This document shows, piece by piece, positions 48,899 through 60,604 of a stretch of 64,000 nt of DNA. This DNA is from Euonymus europaeus (Eukaryota; Streptophyta; Magnoliopsida; Celastrales; Celastraceae), in NCBI GenBank assembly GCA_963580455.1, contig OY756965.1, positions 1,376,501 to 1,440,500 of the forward strand, read 5' to 3'. A program made the position numbers and the translations under genes. Numbering within the stretch: the stretch's first letter is position 1; each line of letters starts with the position of its first letter. The notes beneath the pieces were generated by a model. The model made no database searches, was not told where the DNA came from, and saw nothing but the letters and a program-made list of their open reading frames with translations.

Positions 48899-49055
48899 CT
48901 CACTAATTAATCTCATCAAACAGAAACATTGTACATCAATAACATTTTATTACAAAGATGAACGATTGGAACAAGACTCACTAATTAATCTCATCAAACA
49001 GAAACATTGTACATCAATAACATTTTATTGCAAAGACACACAACTGGAACAGGAA
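48899..49055 (-). repeat. 78-bp tandem duplication in the probable FLA7 leader intron
   Basis: The unit beginning ctcactaattaatctcatca is present at 48899-48976 and 48977-49055 with few differences. On the minus strand it lies at the 3' end of a probable 5' UTR intron (donor at 49732, acceptor at 48881), so it duplicates the branch-point area. Confidence 0.85.
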
Positions 49056-49820
49056 ATAGTTTGTCAATCAGAATCAGAGACCCATTTTCAAATCCAGATC
49101 AAATGTAAAAAGCCAAATACCACCAGAAGTTACACTTTTAGTTTTAGAGGGTTCCAGAAAACTACTTCTCTTACCAAAGAGAAATAATAAGAAACACATA
49201 AAGCCAAATCAGCCAAATCACTTCATGAAAACCACATCTTGTTCAGTGGACTGAACAAATCTTAAAAAGTGACAACAAAATCTCAACATATTAGGCCAAC
49301 AGCGATCCAACCGGGGATACGAACACATACAGACTAGATGGAATGGCAGATGACAGTAATGAGCAGAGACCCAAAACAAAATTTAAATGCAGAAGAAAAT
49401 ACAAATTGTAAGCCACATCCAGCTTACAAGTCCTCAGAATACCAAATACAACCCAGATCAGCATCCCAACCCAATTTGCATAAACTCTCTCCTCAACAAT
49501 GTATGCCAATGTGTACAACAGAAACGAGCAACAAAAAAATCCAGACTCCAGAGCCACACAATGTGCAGAAACCAAAAGAAAAGGCAGATCTACATTATCT
49601 CATAAAAAAAGAAACACATTTAAGATACAAATTAATACCCATTCAAATTAACAACAACACATGACTAATTAATGACTAAAAATACAAAATGTGAGTGAAA
49701 AAGAAGAAGATCAAAAGACAGAGGCGACTGACCTTGCAAAGAGGACTTGAGAGAGAGGAGAAAGAGTCGGTGATGGGGGAGTTCTTGTACAGCTAGTTGA
49801 GCTTGGAATGTTAATGATGC
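49056..49820 (-). other. FLA7 leader intron and 5' UTR
   Basis: On the minus strand a donor-like ttgcaag|gtcagt sits at 49732, pairing with tcttgcag at 48881. The intron is inferred from splice signals only. Open frames on both strands here are shadows. Confidence 0.5.
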
Positions 49821-49826
49821 TATATA
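49821..49826 (-). promoter_or_regulatory. TATA box candidate of the FLA7 gene
   Basis: TATATA on the minus strand (within ctttatatagcat), about 90 bases upstream of the inferred leader-intron donor. Confidence 0.45.
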
Positions 49827-50162
49827 AAGAATTAAAGATAGATTAATTAACCAGACAATAAGAAGAAAATAATAATAATAAAAAAAAAGACACTTTAGGT
49901 TTTAGACTTGGGTCAAACAGTGGGGATGGTTGTTCTTTGCTTGGAGAAACGAAAAAGTAACACGCTTTGTTGGACATACTTGGAAGGAAAGAGGCCCATG
50001 CAGGTTGGGGTTTCTTAATCACATTTCATCTAATCATTTTTTAAATCCCATACCAACCTGACATTGTTCATCCTCACTATCTCCTTCAATTTCTCAAGAC
50101 GAACTTAATTTGATCAAATCACGATATGGAAAAAAAAAACAGGAGAGACAAATGATAATTGA
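49827..50162. other. Intergenic, FLA7 upstream region
   Basis: AT-rich, with an (AAT)n-like run near 49868. No gene recognised. Confidence 0.4.
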
Positions 50163-50482
50163 GTAGGGGTGACAAAAAAATTTGGTTTCGGTTCGGACAG
50201 GATAAAGGGTTACAAAATATTTGCATGTTCGAACACGTTCAACCTACTTAATTGATCATATTCGGATTAATTTAAATCCGAATAAATAAATCAGACAATA
50301 ATCAAATTCAGGTGAAGATTCAGAAAATTAAATCGGACAACATTTTTGTGTATTAAACTTAGACATGGTTTTAAATAGGACACAATTTTTGTATTTTTAC
50401 CCGAATTTTGGACATAAAATTTATGTTCAAACTTGATTTAATCTAAATTGAATAAATTCAACCTTCTAGACCGGCACATTAG
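50163..50482. repeat. Dispersed repeat, family R, copy 3
   Basis: Starts aggggtgacaaaaaaa and contains aaaatatttgcatgttcg, ctacttaattgatcatattc, aattaaatcggacaac and ttggacataaaatttatgtt, shared with copies at 2165 and 35480. The start is the inverse of the ends of the other two copies, so this one is in the opposite part or orientation. No coding capacity. Confidence 0.5.
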
Positions 50483-52567
50483 TGTCCACTTCATGAAAGT
50501 TGAACACATAGGTCCAACAAAACAAAAAAACACTTCATCACTTAAGCATAGTTTTCAAAACCATACCGTTGCGTAAACCGTGTAAATTGAAGGTTCAAGA
50601 TTTAACAGATAAGATGAAGGTTTAACTGCGAGTTTATAATATGCAATAAAATAAAATATATTTAAATATACAATAAATAAATAAAATAACTCTAGGGTGA
50701 TTGATTATATTTTTATAATACAAAAATTCAAAAAAATAATAATGATTATTGATTATATATTTCTTTGGTTGCACTCAAATGTCGACTGCTACAGGTGAAG
50801 ATGATTTAGATTCCTACTCCAGTGGCATAGTCAAATAAAGAGATGGAGCCCAGCCAGCTCATCTCGAGTACAATGATTCGATGAGAGTATGAGACATTGA
50901 GACCCTGCAGTGGGGTACTTATCATTTTGAGTAATTTATAAAATTAAAGAGAAAAATCACAAAATTCTTACTATTTCACATTGAAACTGTCTAAATCTGA
51001 CCCTAACCCGCATAAAATAGTTCAGTTATAGGTTAAAATAATTGATCCGTTTATATAACAGATCAGACACATAAATCCCATTTTAACTCAACCCGACCTC
51101 ATTTATCAAAACGTCACCATTTATATATGTATTTGTTAATTTATCTTTGTGTTTTGTGGATTAGTTTGATAATTCTTAACTTTGGGTTGAATTTTTGTGT
51201 TTGATTTTATGACTTAATTACTTATGATACAATAACTAAAAAGCTTGTAGAGACCAGAGAGCTATATTGATGACTTGATCTTGATGTGAAATTGTGCCTA
51301 ACATGTTATATGTGTGCATAGAAGCCCAGCTCGACTCCAACCTTAGGTACCCGATTCCAATTTGCATGAAACAGACCCAACCGAATCCGGATAAAATCAA
51401 ATTCAGTTAAGAATTGTATTTATGTAATCCGAATTTATACTGGTCAGATGAGGGTTTGGACTCAATTCGACCCATGTGCACCCTCATAAACCCCACCGTC
51501 TGTACCTTTGATAGCTTTGCTCTGACACCAACACAGCTCTAATGCTAATGGTGATAAAGATCCCCTCCAAAGAGAACATCTACTACCCTTTCCTGCCCTA
51601 ATCTTTTTAAACCTCTCTTTATCGTAGTTGAAGTCTCTGTCAAAGTCTGTTGAAGACGAAATGAAAAGGTGATCCTCTGAAGTATGAAAATACTAGAGTT
51701 TGAACTCTAATTTGATCTGAACATCGATATGATCTCATTTGACGATTTTTTGACAAGCCGACGGTTCATGGTCCAACTCATTTGAAAAACGGATTGCGTC
51801 TAAGTGAAATATGAGATGACGTTGGTCATGGAGGTGAGTAACTTTGGGCAAGAGACGTGGGAAATTTGGTCGATGATCAAAGTTTGAGGAGAGGAGGAGG
51901 GAGAGCCAAGAAAAACAGAGGAAATGAGAGATGATGGGAAGAAAGGATGAATCTAGATTAGGGTTTTTGACATAAAAAATGGGTGAGGTAGGTAAACACT
52001 GACATGCAAATAGCCCCTACCATAACTTTTTTTGCTTTGTTATGTTGCTTATATGATATCTTTGTATCAAAATTCCTTCAGTGACATCGTTTCTCTATTT
52101 TGCTGATTCTATCGGTAGCATGATAGGGTTTTGAAAACTATGCACGCAAGTATCTATTTTTCACATAAGTCTCTCTTTTAAAAATTAATATTTTACATAA
52201 TCTCATATTTCTCCTCGATCTCCGCCATTGTTGTTGTCCACCACCGCGACAATCGCACCTCCACCACCGTTTTCTTCATTTTCTTATTCTTCTTCTTGTT
52301 ATATCTGAGATATGTATGAGAGCTGAGATCATATCTGAAGGCATAATGGAAATTGAATTCTTCATCTTCATCTTGCTAGATTTGAGATCATAATATGGGA
52401 TCTAATCTTAATTCATATATGAGATCGTACAATTATATATTACTGTTTCAATGTTAGTATTTCAATGTCATTGTTTTACTATTACTATTTTCATAACATA
52501 ATCTGTTTCAATGTCACGTTTATAGTTTAGGGTTTATGATTTAGGAGGTTTAAGGTTTTTAGTCTTG
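50483..52567. other. Intergenic region
   Basis: AT-rich DNA with short repeat-like pieces. No gene or complete element recognised. Confidence 0.4.
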
Positions 52568-53143
52568 GGATCGTTTGGTTTTTAGAATGGTTTGAGAGGG
52601 AATGCGAATGAGAATGAAATGAGAATGAGAATGAGAGTGAGAATGATATTTTGATTCTCACGTTTCGTATGTATAAAAACTGAGAATGAGAATGAGAATG
52701 AAGTTGTGTTTTGTCCATTATGTCCATTCTTTATTTGTGCATTTATATTTTTATTTGTGCATTTATAATTATATTTAATTAACAAATTAAAATAAAATGG
52801 AGTCAAAATTATATAATTAACAAATTATAATAACTAAAAAATTAAATTAAAATATATTAATTAATATTAATTTATCAAAATATATAATTAATATTTACAA
52901 ATTAAAGTTAACAAATTAACAAAATTAAAGTTAATAAATTATATAATTAACAAATTAAAATAAAATAAAATATATTAATTAATATTAACAAATTTATTTG
53001 TCCTCTATTCCACATGGAATGATTCATGAAATGAAGTATTCCATTCCCTCAATTTTTTTTAACATCAAATGATGAAATAAAATACCTCATTCCATAAACC
53101 ACTCTTATTCCACTTCTATTCTCACAACCAAACATCATCTAAG
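52568..53143. mobile_element. MITE-like element with gtttggtt inverted ends
   Basis: The left end gatcgtttggtttttagaat and the inverse of the right end (gatgatgtttggttgtgaga) pair over about 22 bases. Inside the left arm are gagaat hexamer runs (52600-52646, 52680-52702), the interior is almost pure A/T, and the right arm has attccattcc-type sequence. No coding capacity. Target duplication not clear. This end type is common among plant non-autonomous DNA elements. Confidence 0.55.
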
Positions 53144-53539
53144 AAGAGCGAGGATGAAGAGAGCGGGATTGAACAAAGACGGGCTACGATGGAGATGGTG
53201 AAATAAAATCTACCGTTTTTGGGTTGTTTTAGATGTCCTTCGTAAAATTTTAAAAAAGTTCAAATTTGGAACGTACTTGTACACGTCATATTTTGTAGTG
53301 GATTTTTTTTTTGAAGGATGAGGTGTACTTAATTAAAAATTGAGTTCCAAAACTATTTTGTGCTTGCAAGGAAGGAATGGTTTGACATCCACGTCATCAT
53401 CCTGACGTGGTGCACATAAATCCACTGAATATTTGACACGTGGCGAGTTCAATCCGAGTCAGCAAAAGCTTGGATTGTTCATCATTTGAGAAACTCAGGT
53501 TCAACGATTCACCTTCTCCAGCCCCTTAATTTTACTGTT
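53144..53539. other. Spacer with ACGTG-core boxes
   Basis: Contains a cluster of ACGT motifs: cacgtcatcatcctgacgtgg (53391-53411) and gacacgtggcgag (53436-53448), the latter a full G-box/ABRE. It could be a promoter for the GC-richer segment that follows, but no transcript is defined. Confidence 0.4.
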
Positions 53540-53905
53540 CATGACATCCGGCATCAACAGCATCCACCGCGTAAACTTTCAGAGATGCTTTATTCTTCTT
53601 GTTTAGAGAATCGACTACTCCTGGTGGGTCCTCACCGGAAAACAGCAACGATTTAGTGGTCGGTCTCGTGCAGTAAATATGGATCGGCTTGTGAGGAGAA
53701 AACTTCGGGGTCAAGCGAAGATGCAGATCGTTCGGTTTCGCTTGCACATCACGGACGCCTTGGATCTGGAGAATCTGCCGGACTCGGATCCTGGAGCTTC
53801 CACAGGTCCGTACAGGCGTCTTCGGTCGTATGCGCGGAGATCATCCATCAGAAACTATCTCCGGTATCGGACTCGGTGCGCGCCGCGTTGGATACTAGTG
53901 TCCAA
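53540..53905. other. GC-rich island with open frames on both strands, unrecognised
   Basis: This 365-base block is clearly richer in G/C than its surroundings and has long open frames on plus (53679-53915) and minus (53747-53532 and upstream). I recognise no domain in either. It may be a leftover first exon or captured gene fragment. It ends exactly where the tandem segmental duplication begins. Confidence 0.3.
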
Positions 53906-54593
53906 TGCCGCCTGACAAATATGCCAGTTCGTTTCTCATAGCAGCCCAACGGCACCGTTTAGAGTTCTTCCACAAGGTTCAAATCGTCTGACGTGGTGTC
54001 TACGTGTCAAGTACTCAGTGGAATATGCGCACCAGGTAAGCTGATGACGTGGTACTACCACTGAATATTTTCTCCGGTATCTTTACTCTAATTAGTAATT
54101 ACAATTAATCGACCTTTATTTTTCCAATAATATTAATTGATGTTATCGTAATATTCATGCATCGTACGAGGAATATGGGAAACCCGGAGTCAAGCATGCA
54201 AGTCAATTGGTTAAGGCTGGTGTTCGATCTCTTCCCTCGTAAGGAAGCTCTAGAGTTGCGATTCCTTTAATTGTTCTTTTCTTTGACTTTATCTTTTCAC
54301 ATAAAATCTACGATCACTTTATTATATATTGTTGTAAAATCATGACTTGATCACTTCTTCAAGTCTTCATCGACAAAATCTCATTGAACTGCAAATCCCT
54401 TCCTTCCTTATTTTACAAGTACTCCAGGTGGTGAATATATTCTAGTACTCCCTACAAATGTTTCAACTTGTAGCTATATATCTGTCTATCAAATTTTGAC
54501 TCATAAGGTTTTATTGATTTTGGTGGCATTTTTGTGTGTTTCTTTTTTTTGCAAATTTCTGTACAGAAACCAAAGCCGGGAATTAAGCAAGTG

Positions 54594-57500
54594 ATGAAGA
54601 CGGAGATGAAGATGACGAATGGGAAAAAGGAGAAGAAACCCAGTTTAATTGGCTTGGTGTTCTCTTGGTCTATTAGGGATGTACTCAATCCAAATCTTTG
54701 CAAAAATCAGGTAGCATATGCCAACAACTTTTTCTCTGTCTGCATACGATCAGAGATATATATATATTATGCTTTTTAAGTTGTTTTTTTTTAAGAACTT
54801 GTAGAATTTGGTAAAGCTGGTATATTTATCTAAGAAAAATATAGTTGTGTCCATGCAAGTCTGTTTTCTGCAGATTAAGTCGTGGATTTTACAATTGACC
54901 TAATCACAAGTTTTCTCGGATTATAATGAGATCTTCTTCTTGGGAAAATCCGAGAAAAGACCTGCACCATTGTGTTCTCAGAAGGGTCCTATTGGGTTCA
55001 GAGAGATTAGATTTTACTTATAGACCACACCGAGACTTACAAGCCATGCTAAAACTACCTATGATTTGTTTTTGTTTTTCTTTACTTGGCTGATTCACAA
55101 CCAGGTGAAGAAGATTCCAGAGACGTTCATGTCAACAACAGCTTACCTGACGTCCTTCATAGCTCCACTTATATTGGAAACTCATACTGAGTTGTTCTCA
55201 AGCATGACAACAATCTCTCAGGCACCAGTACGTGAGTTATTGTCCATAGACACCTCCAAAGCTTTTAAGGATCCCGACAATTTGGTTTACAACGTTGAAT
55301 TTAAAAAAATGGTCAATGCTGAGAATAATCATGGACGGAACTATGAGCCTGCAGTAGGAGATCTTATTGCTTTGACTGATGTCATGCCTAGATGCATTGA
55401 TGATCTGAACAAGCCCAATAGATCTTATCTTATTGCACATCTTCTTCGGTCGAGTGATGACAAGCCTGATATTTTCTCAATATTGACATCAAAAAGAATA
55501 TTTGATGAAAATGACATGCAAAAGAACAAGCAACAAACTCTTTTTGCTGTTTATATAATTAACATGACCACAAACACTCGCATATGGAATGCACTGCACC
55601 AAAATCCAGAAGAGATGAACAAGAAAGTTATAGAGAGAGTTCTTCATCCTGGTTCGCTTGTAAGCTAGAGAACTGAATTATTTCTTTAATAATTTCTTCA
55701 TGTTTTGGTAACTAAATGTATATCTAATAAACATTTGTTCCCTAAATCTGTTGTTGCAGGGTGGGGAAGATTGTGCTATTTGTGTCTCAAAGGTGAAGAA
55801 CAGTTGTATTCTGTCACAGATTCAGGACATAACAGACAAATCAAATTTGAATGATTCACAAGAAGCAGCAATCTTAAGTAGCATCAGTTTGAGCGTCTGT
55901 CATCATCGGAGTAATGTTAAATTGATCTGGGGACCTCCGGGGACAGGGAAGACGAAGACTGTTGGTGTGTTGTTATCTGCACTTTTTAGATTGAAATGCA
56001 GGACAGTGGCGTGTGCTCCCACTAACATTGCAGTACTGCAAGTGGCAGCTAGGCTCCTGAGGCAAGTCACTGGATCCCTTGGACATGAAGTTTATGGACT
56101 TGGAGACATAATTTTATTTGGGAATGCAAAGCGTATGAAGATTGGAGAGCATGATGATCTGCTTGACATTTTTCTTGACTATCGTGCTTCTGTACTTCTT
56201 TATTGTTTTTCGCCACTAATGGGTTGGAGGCACAGCTTAGTTTCCATGATACATTTACTCGAAGACCCCGAAAATCAGTACGATCTGTACTTGCAAGCCA
56301 CGCGAGAGAACCCTGATGAGGAAGTTGACACAGAGAACCCTAATGAGGAAGTTGACGGGGATGTGGAAGTGATAAGTAGGGTGACTAAGAACAAGGGGGT
56401 TGGGTGGAATAAGAATTCCATGAAGGCGGCCATTTTTAAGGCAGTGGAAGAAAACAACAAAAAACAGAAAAAGAAGGGGAAGGGCAAGGGCAAGGGCGAG
56501 GGCGAGGTGAAGGGGAAGGGGAAGGGGAAGGGGAAGGGGAAGGGGAAGGTTCCTGCTACAAAAGTTGATCATAAGAAGCATAATGAAGAGGCCAAAACTG
56601 CTGTTGTTCCCCTTACGTTTGCAGAGTTCATGAAGAAAAGTTTTAATGCATTATCTGGAAGGCTAAAGTTTTGTATTGAAAATCTGTGCACCCATTTACC
56701 AACTTCTCTAATATCTTTAGAAGTGGCAAATAACATGGCAAGTGCTCTTGGCTCAATTGAATCTCTAGAATATTCGCTACTTGGTGTTAACACTAGTCAT
56801 GAATGCTTGAAGAAACTCTTGGAATATTCTGAAGGAAGTACAGCCAGTAGCCTTTCGAAATTGAGCTATGAGAAACAAATTGTGGTTGATATTCTCAAAT
56901 CGCTCCCTGGAACGTTCCCTGTACCGAATTTTATAGAAGTTTCTGATGTTAAAAAATTCATTTTGGCAAAAGCAAGTCTTTTTTTCTGCACTGCATCAAG
57001 TTCTGTTAAGTTGCACACTTGTCAAGGAAAGGAGAAGCTGGAATTGGTGGTGATTGATGAAGCAGCCCAACTCAAAGAATGTGAATCAGCCATTCCTTTA
57101 ACTCTTCCAAGTATCCGCCATGCTGTTCTTATTGGCGATGAGCGTCAACTTCCTGCAATGGTTCAAAGCAAGGTAAGAACAATATTTACTTGATCATATC
57201 TTTCATGTAATGATTAACATACCAGTATTGTTAGGTTTCCGACGATGCTAATTTCGGGAGGAGCTTGTTTGAAAGGCTAGTCTTACTTGGATACAAGAAA
57301 CATCTTCTAAATGTCCAATATAGAATGCACCCATCAATCAGCTTATTTCCAAATAGAGAATTCTATGATGGGAAAATCCTGGATTGGGCAAATGTGAAAG
57401 ATGGATGCTATCAGAAACAATTTCTTCCAGGTAAAATGTACAGTTCCTACTCCTTCATCAATGTTGCTCAAGGACAAGAAAGTAATTCGCGTAGCAAAAT

Positions 57501-59091
57501 GAATGTGGTCGAGGTTGCCGTGATCTCAGACATCTTGGCAAGCCTATTTAAAGGTATGCCAAATTGCATGAAAAGGTGTAGATGTGTTTTCTCTTCATTT
57601 TGAGGAAAACTTGTCTAAATCTTTCATTTTCTCCCGGACAGAATGTACAACCAAGAAAAATAAGGTTAGCATTGGAGTTATATCACCTTATAAAGCTCAA
57701 GTTCATGCCATTCAAGAGAAAATAGGAAAGACTTATGGCAATAAGTGCGACTTCACAGTCAGTGTTCGTTCTGTCGATGGATTTCAAGGTGGTGAGGAGG
57801 ATATCATAATTATCTCCACTGTGAGATGCAACGGGAGAGGCTTAGTTGGATTTCTTTCCAATCTCAACAGGGTAAATGTGGCGCTAACTCGTGCAAGGTA
57901 TTTAGCTATCATCATGTATCAGTTATCACAAAAATATGTGTATAAATGTCAACTGAAATACAAAATATTTGCAGGTATTGCCTTTGGATACTGGGAAATG
58001 ATACAACCCTTACAAATAGCGGTTCCATATGGAAGAAAGTGGTCATGGATGCTAAAGAACGAGGGTGCTTCTATAATGCAGACGAGGACAAGAGCTTAGC
58101 TGGTGCCATTACTGCATCCCTTATTCAGCTTGGCCAACATGATACTTTACTGAAGATGGATTCTCTATTCTTTCGAGATGCAATATGGAAAGTAAGTATG
58201 AAGATTATCAATTAATCTTCTCTACATCTTCAATAGAAATGACAATTTTTTTTTAAATTTTCATATATAGCTTTGCTTTAGAGACAATTTTCGGGAATCC
58301 TTTGCAAGAATTAAGAGCATTAAGGTTCGCGAGGAAGTGTTTTCTCTGCTTACTAAACTCGCAAATGGTTGGCGTCAATCTTATGCGACAAATACTGACT
58401 TTGTGCTAGAAGGGGCTAGCTCTCAGCTGTTAGAGCAGTACAAGGTGAATTCAGATATTTTTCTCCTTTGGAGCGTAGATATTGTGAAGGAAAATTCAAG
58501 CTATGTTCAGATCCTGATGGTGTGGGATGTTTTGCCATCATCTTCTATACCGAAACTTGTGAAGCTTATGGGTGCCGTATTTGGCAATTTTACTGTGGAC
58601 AAGATGAATCGCTGCAAATACAGATGTTCAGATGGGTAATACTTTTTTCTCATAGCTCATATATTTATTTCTTAGCTCATAAAATGATAGTATTAATTTC
58701 ATGATTGTTTAATTTTGCATTTGGTTTCCAATTGCAGAAAGATTGATGTTCCAATGAAATTTGAAGTGGATGTGGGGTGTGGTGACGTTGATGAGGCTCT
58801 TTCAAAGCCATTTTCCTCACTCAGCCTCAGCGATCGACCGGAATCATCTTCATCATATCAACCGGAATCATCTTCGTCTTCATCAGAATCATCTTCATCA
58901 TATCAACCGGAATCATCTTCATCATTTCCCTGGTTTCCCTGGTGCGTACTGTTTAACTAAGCAAAGAAAAGCTTAAATTGTTTCTAGGAGTTCGTTCTTA
59001 TACGAAAATAGTGTACTTTTACTCATTTTAAGGCTTTCTTCTTTTATGGTTTTTGTCCTTTGGATGCAGGTGGCGGAGGAATCAAAGTTAA
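54594..59091 (+). CDS. SEN1-like superfamily 1 helicase, copy 1 (complete)
   Basis: Nine exons: 54594-54710, 55105-55659, 55760-57172, 57235-57553, 57642-57897, 57975-58191, 58271-58635, 58738-58941, 59070-59091; 1155 residues. UPF1/SEN1-type RNA/DNA helicase, plant-expanded branch. Motifs: Walker [11 protein letters not shown], motif Ia [12 protein letters not shown], Walker [12 protein letters not shown], motif [13 protein letters not shown], motif [11 protein letters not shown], motif [11 protein letters not shown] and motif VI VALTRAR, completed by RYCLWILGN across an exon junction. Between Ia and II is a large insertion with an Asp/Glu-rich part and a Lys/Gly run. The tail is Ser-rich (PESSSS repeats). 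An alternative start at 54612 aligns better with copy 2. No disabling change is seen; the role is probably RNA processing or silencing (inference). Confidence 0.88.
56470..56549 (+). repeat. Lys/Gly-coding hexamer repeat in helicase 1
   Basis: Runs of aagggc, gagggc and aagggg hexamers encode [24 protein letters not shown] sequence inside the insertion between helicase motifs Ia and II. The corresponding part of copy 2 is much shorter. Confidence 0.9.
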
Positions 59092-59558
59092 AACCTTTAC
59101 AATTTCCTTCTGGCTTGGATCAAGATTGGAATTTCTTATTTACTGTTTTGTATGATACTCTGTATCATGTGTGATACTCTGTTTTGTGTTTTGCATTTGG
59201 TGTGGGATCTCGTTCTGAGCTGTCCAATTTAATCGGATGGCCATATTTTGTTTTTCTTAAAATATTTTAGTGAAACCCGATTTGACCGGTGACCCGCAAA
59301 GCTTACACATTCTTCGACCTTCCATTCACCCCTTCTATTTCATATATGTCCGACCTCTTCTATCTGGCTCGCCTGATTGACTGAAGATTGCCCATCCACT
59401 GACCTTGTGATGAATCTTTCACTATGAAACACAAACCCATGTTCAACGAGACAACGACTTCACCTCGACAAGGGTTTGATTTGGTTCATAGCAGCATCAC
59501 TTGCTCAAAAACTGACCATTGCTGGTTTTTATTTGTTATGAATGTGCTCTTTTGATCT
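59092..59558. other. Helicase 1 3' UTR and spacer
   Basis: Sequence after the stop; the stretch 59340-59558 may be the decayed upstream part of the PPR fragment, but I could not trace a frame. Confidence 0.4.
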
Positions 59559-59790
59559 GTGTGCTATTTTGTTGTGGATGTATATGTGGAACATGGTCCT
59601 CTTGAGCATGCCAGGAAACTGTTTGATGAAATGCCTGACATAAGTCTTGTTATTACTTGGACAGCAATGGTAACTCGGTATGCAAAGATGAAAGATTTGA
59701 GTAGTGCAAAGAGGTATTTTGATGAAATGCCCGGGAGAAATGTTGTGTCTTGTAATGCAATGCTTTAGGGTTACGTCCAAAATGGGTATT
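59559..59790 (+). pseudogene. Pentatricopeptide repeat (PPR) gene fragment
   Basis: An open frame shows two PPR units: VEHGPLEHARKLFDEMPD then TWTAMVTRYAKMKDLSSAKR with YFDEMPGRNVVSCNAML, followed by a TAG stop and, still in frame, GYVQNGY, the normal continuation. One extra Ile codon sits before TWTAM and Cys replaces the usual Trp in VVSWNAML. No start, no further repeats: a broken piece of a PLS-type PPR gene, which would normally act in organelle RNA editing or processing. Confidence 0.85.
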
Positions 59791-60604
59791 ATCGAGATTT
59801 CTATACATATATATATATTATATATATTCATGTTGTGGTAAAGCAACGTATGATGCATATGATATTGTATTTTCATGTGCCCATGGAGTTAGGATCATGA
59901 TCCTAGCGACCATGGATATTCGATCATTCATAACTGCTTACACTTCATCAAATAAAAAGGAAATTGATCCATAGGTTCTAAAATACAGAATTGCGAAAAA
60001 GCGAAAGTCCCAGAACTCAATCAGCCGATGATTTATGAATATACCCCTTAAAGAGTTAGGAGTTACGACCCATTAACCACAAATAAATGGGTTCGATTTA
60101 ATTTGAGCTTATTTTTTCAGCTAAAATCATAATTTAACATAAAATTAACGGCTAAATTCTAATGTCATTTTAAAAAGTAAATTGATAATTTAACATAATT
60201 TTAGAGAGAAATTACAAGTAAGAAATAAAATCGAAATAATTAATAACGGCACCTCTCATGTGGGTTGTCATGATTTCACCATGAAATCTCTCTCATTTTG
60301 AAAATTTCAGACCCGAATCATTTTTTTTTTAAATCCTTTTTTGAGTTATTAGTATTTGGGGTTAATATTTAGGTTTAGGGTTTAGAATTTGGAATTTAAA
60401 GTTTAGCATAAGATTTCGGGTTTAAGCATGAGGTTATAGGATTTAGGGTTTTTGATTATTTTTCTTCAAAACAAATTATATGATAACATTAGAATCATTA
60501 AAATACTCAAATTAATAGAAAAAAACTAAGAAAAACATTCATTTCAAGAGGGGTTTTGAGCCTAATTACAGATAATTACGCCTAAACTAATTACAGCCCA
60601 CCTA
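59791..60604. other. AT-rich spacer at the right end of duplication unit 1
   Basis: Contains a tttagggttt-type low-complexity stretch (about 60355-60450). No gene recognised. Confidence 0.4.

Larger units (their letters stand above)
53912..60604 (+). repeat. Segmental tandem duplication, unit 1
   Basis: Unit 1 begins cctgacaaatatgccagttc and unit 2 begins cctgacaaatatgccagttc at 60605, then both run through agcagcccaacgg, atcgtctgacgtggtg, cgtacgaggaatatgggaaa and the helicase gene. Period about 6.69 kb. It includes one complete helicase gene and a PPR fragment. Confidence 0.88.
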
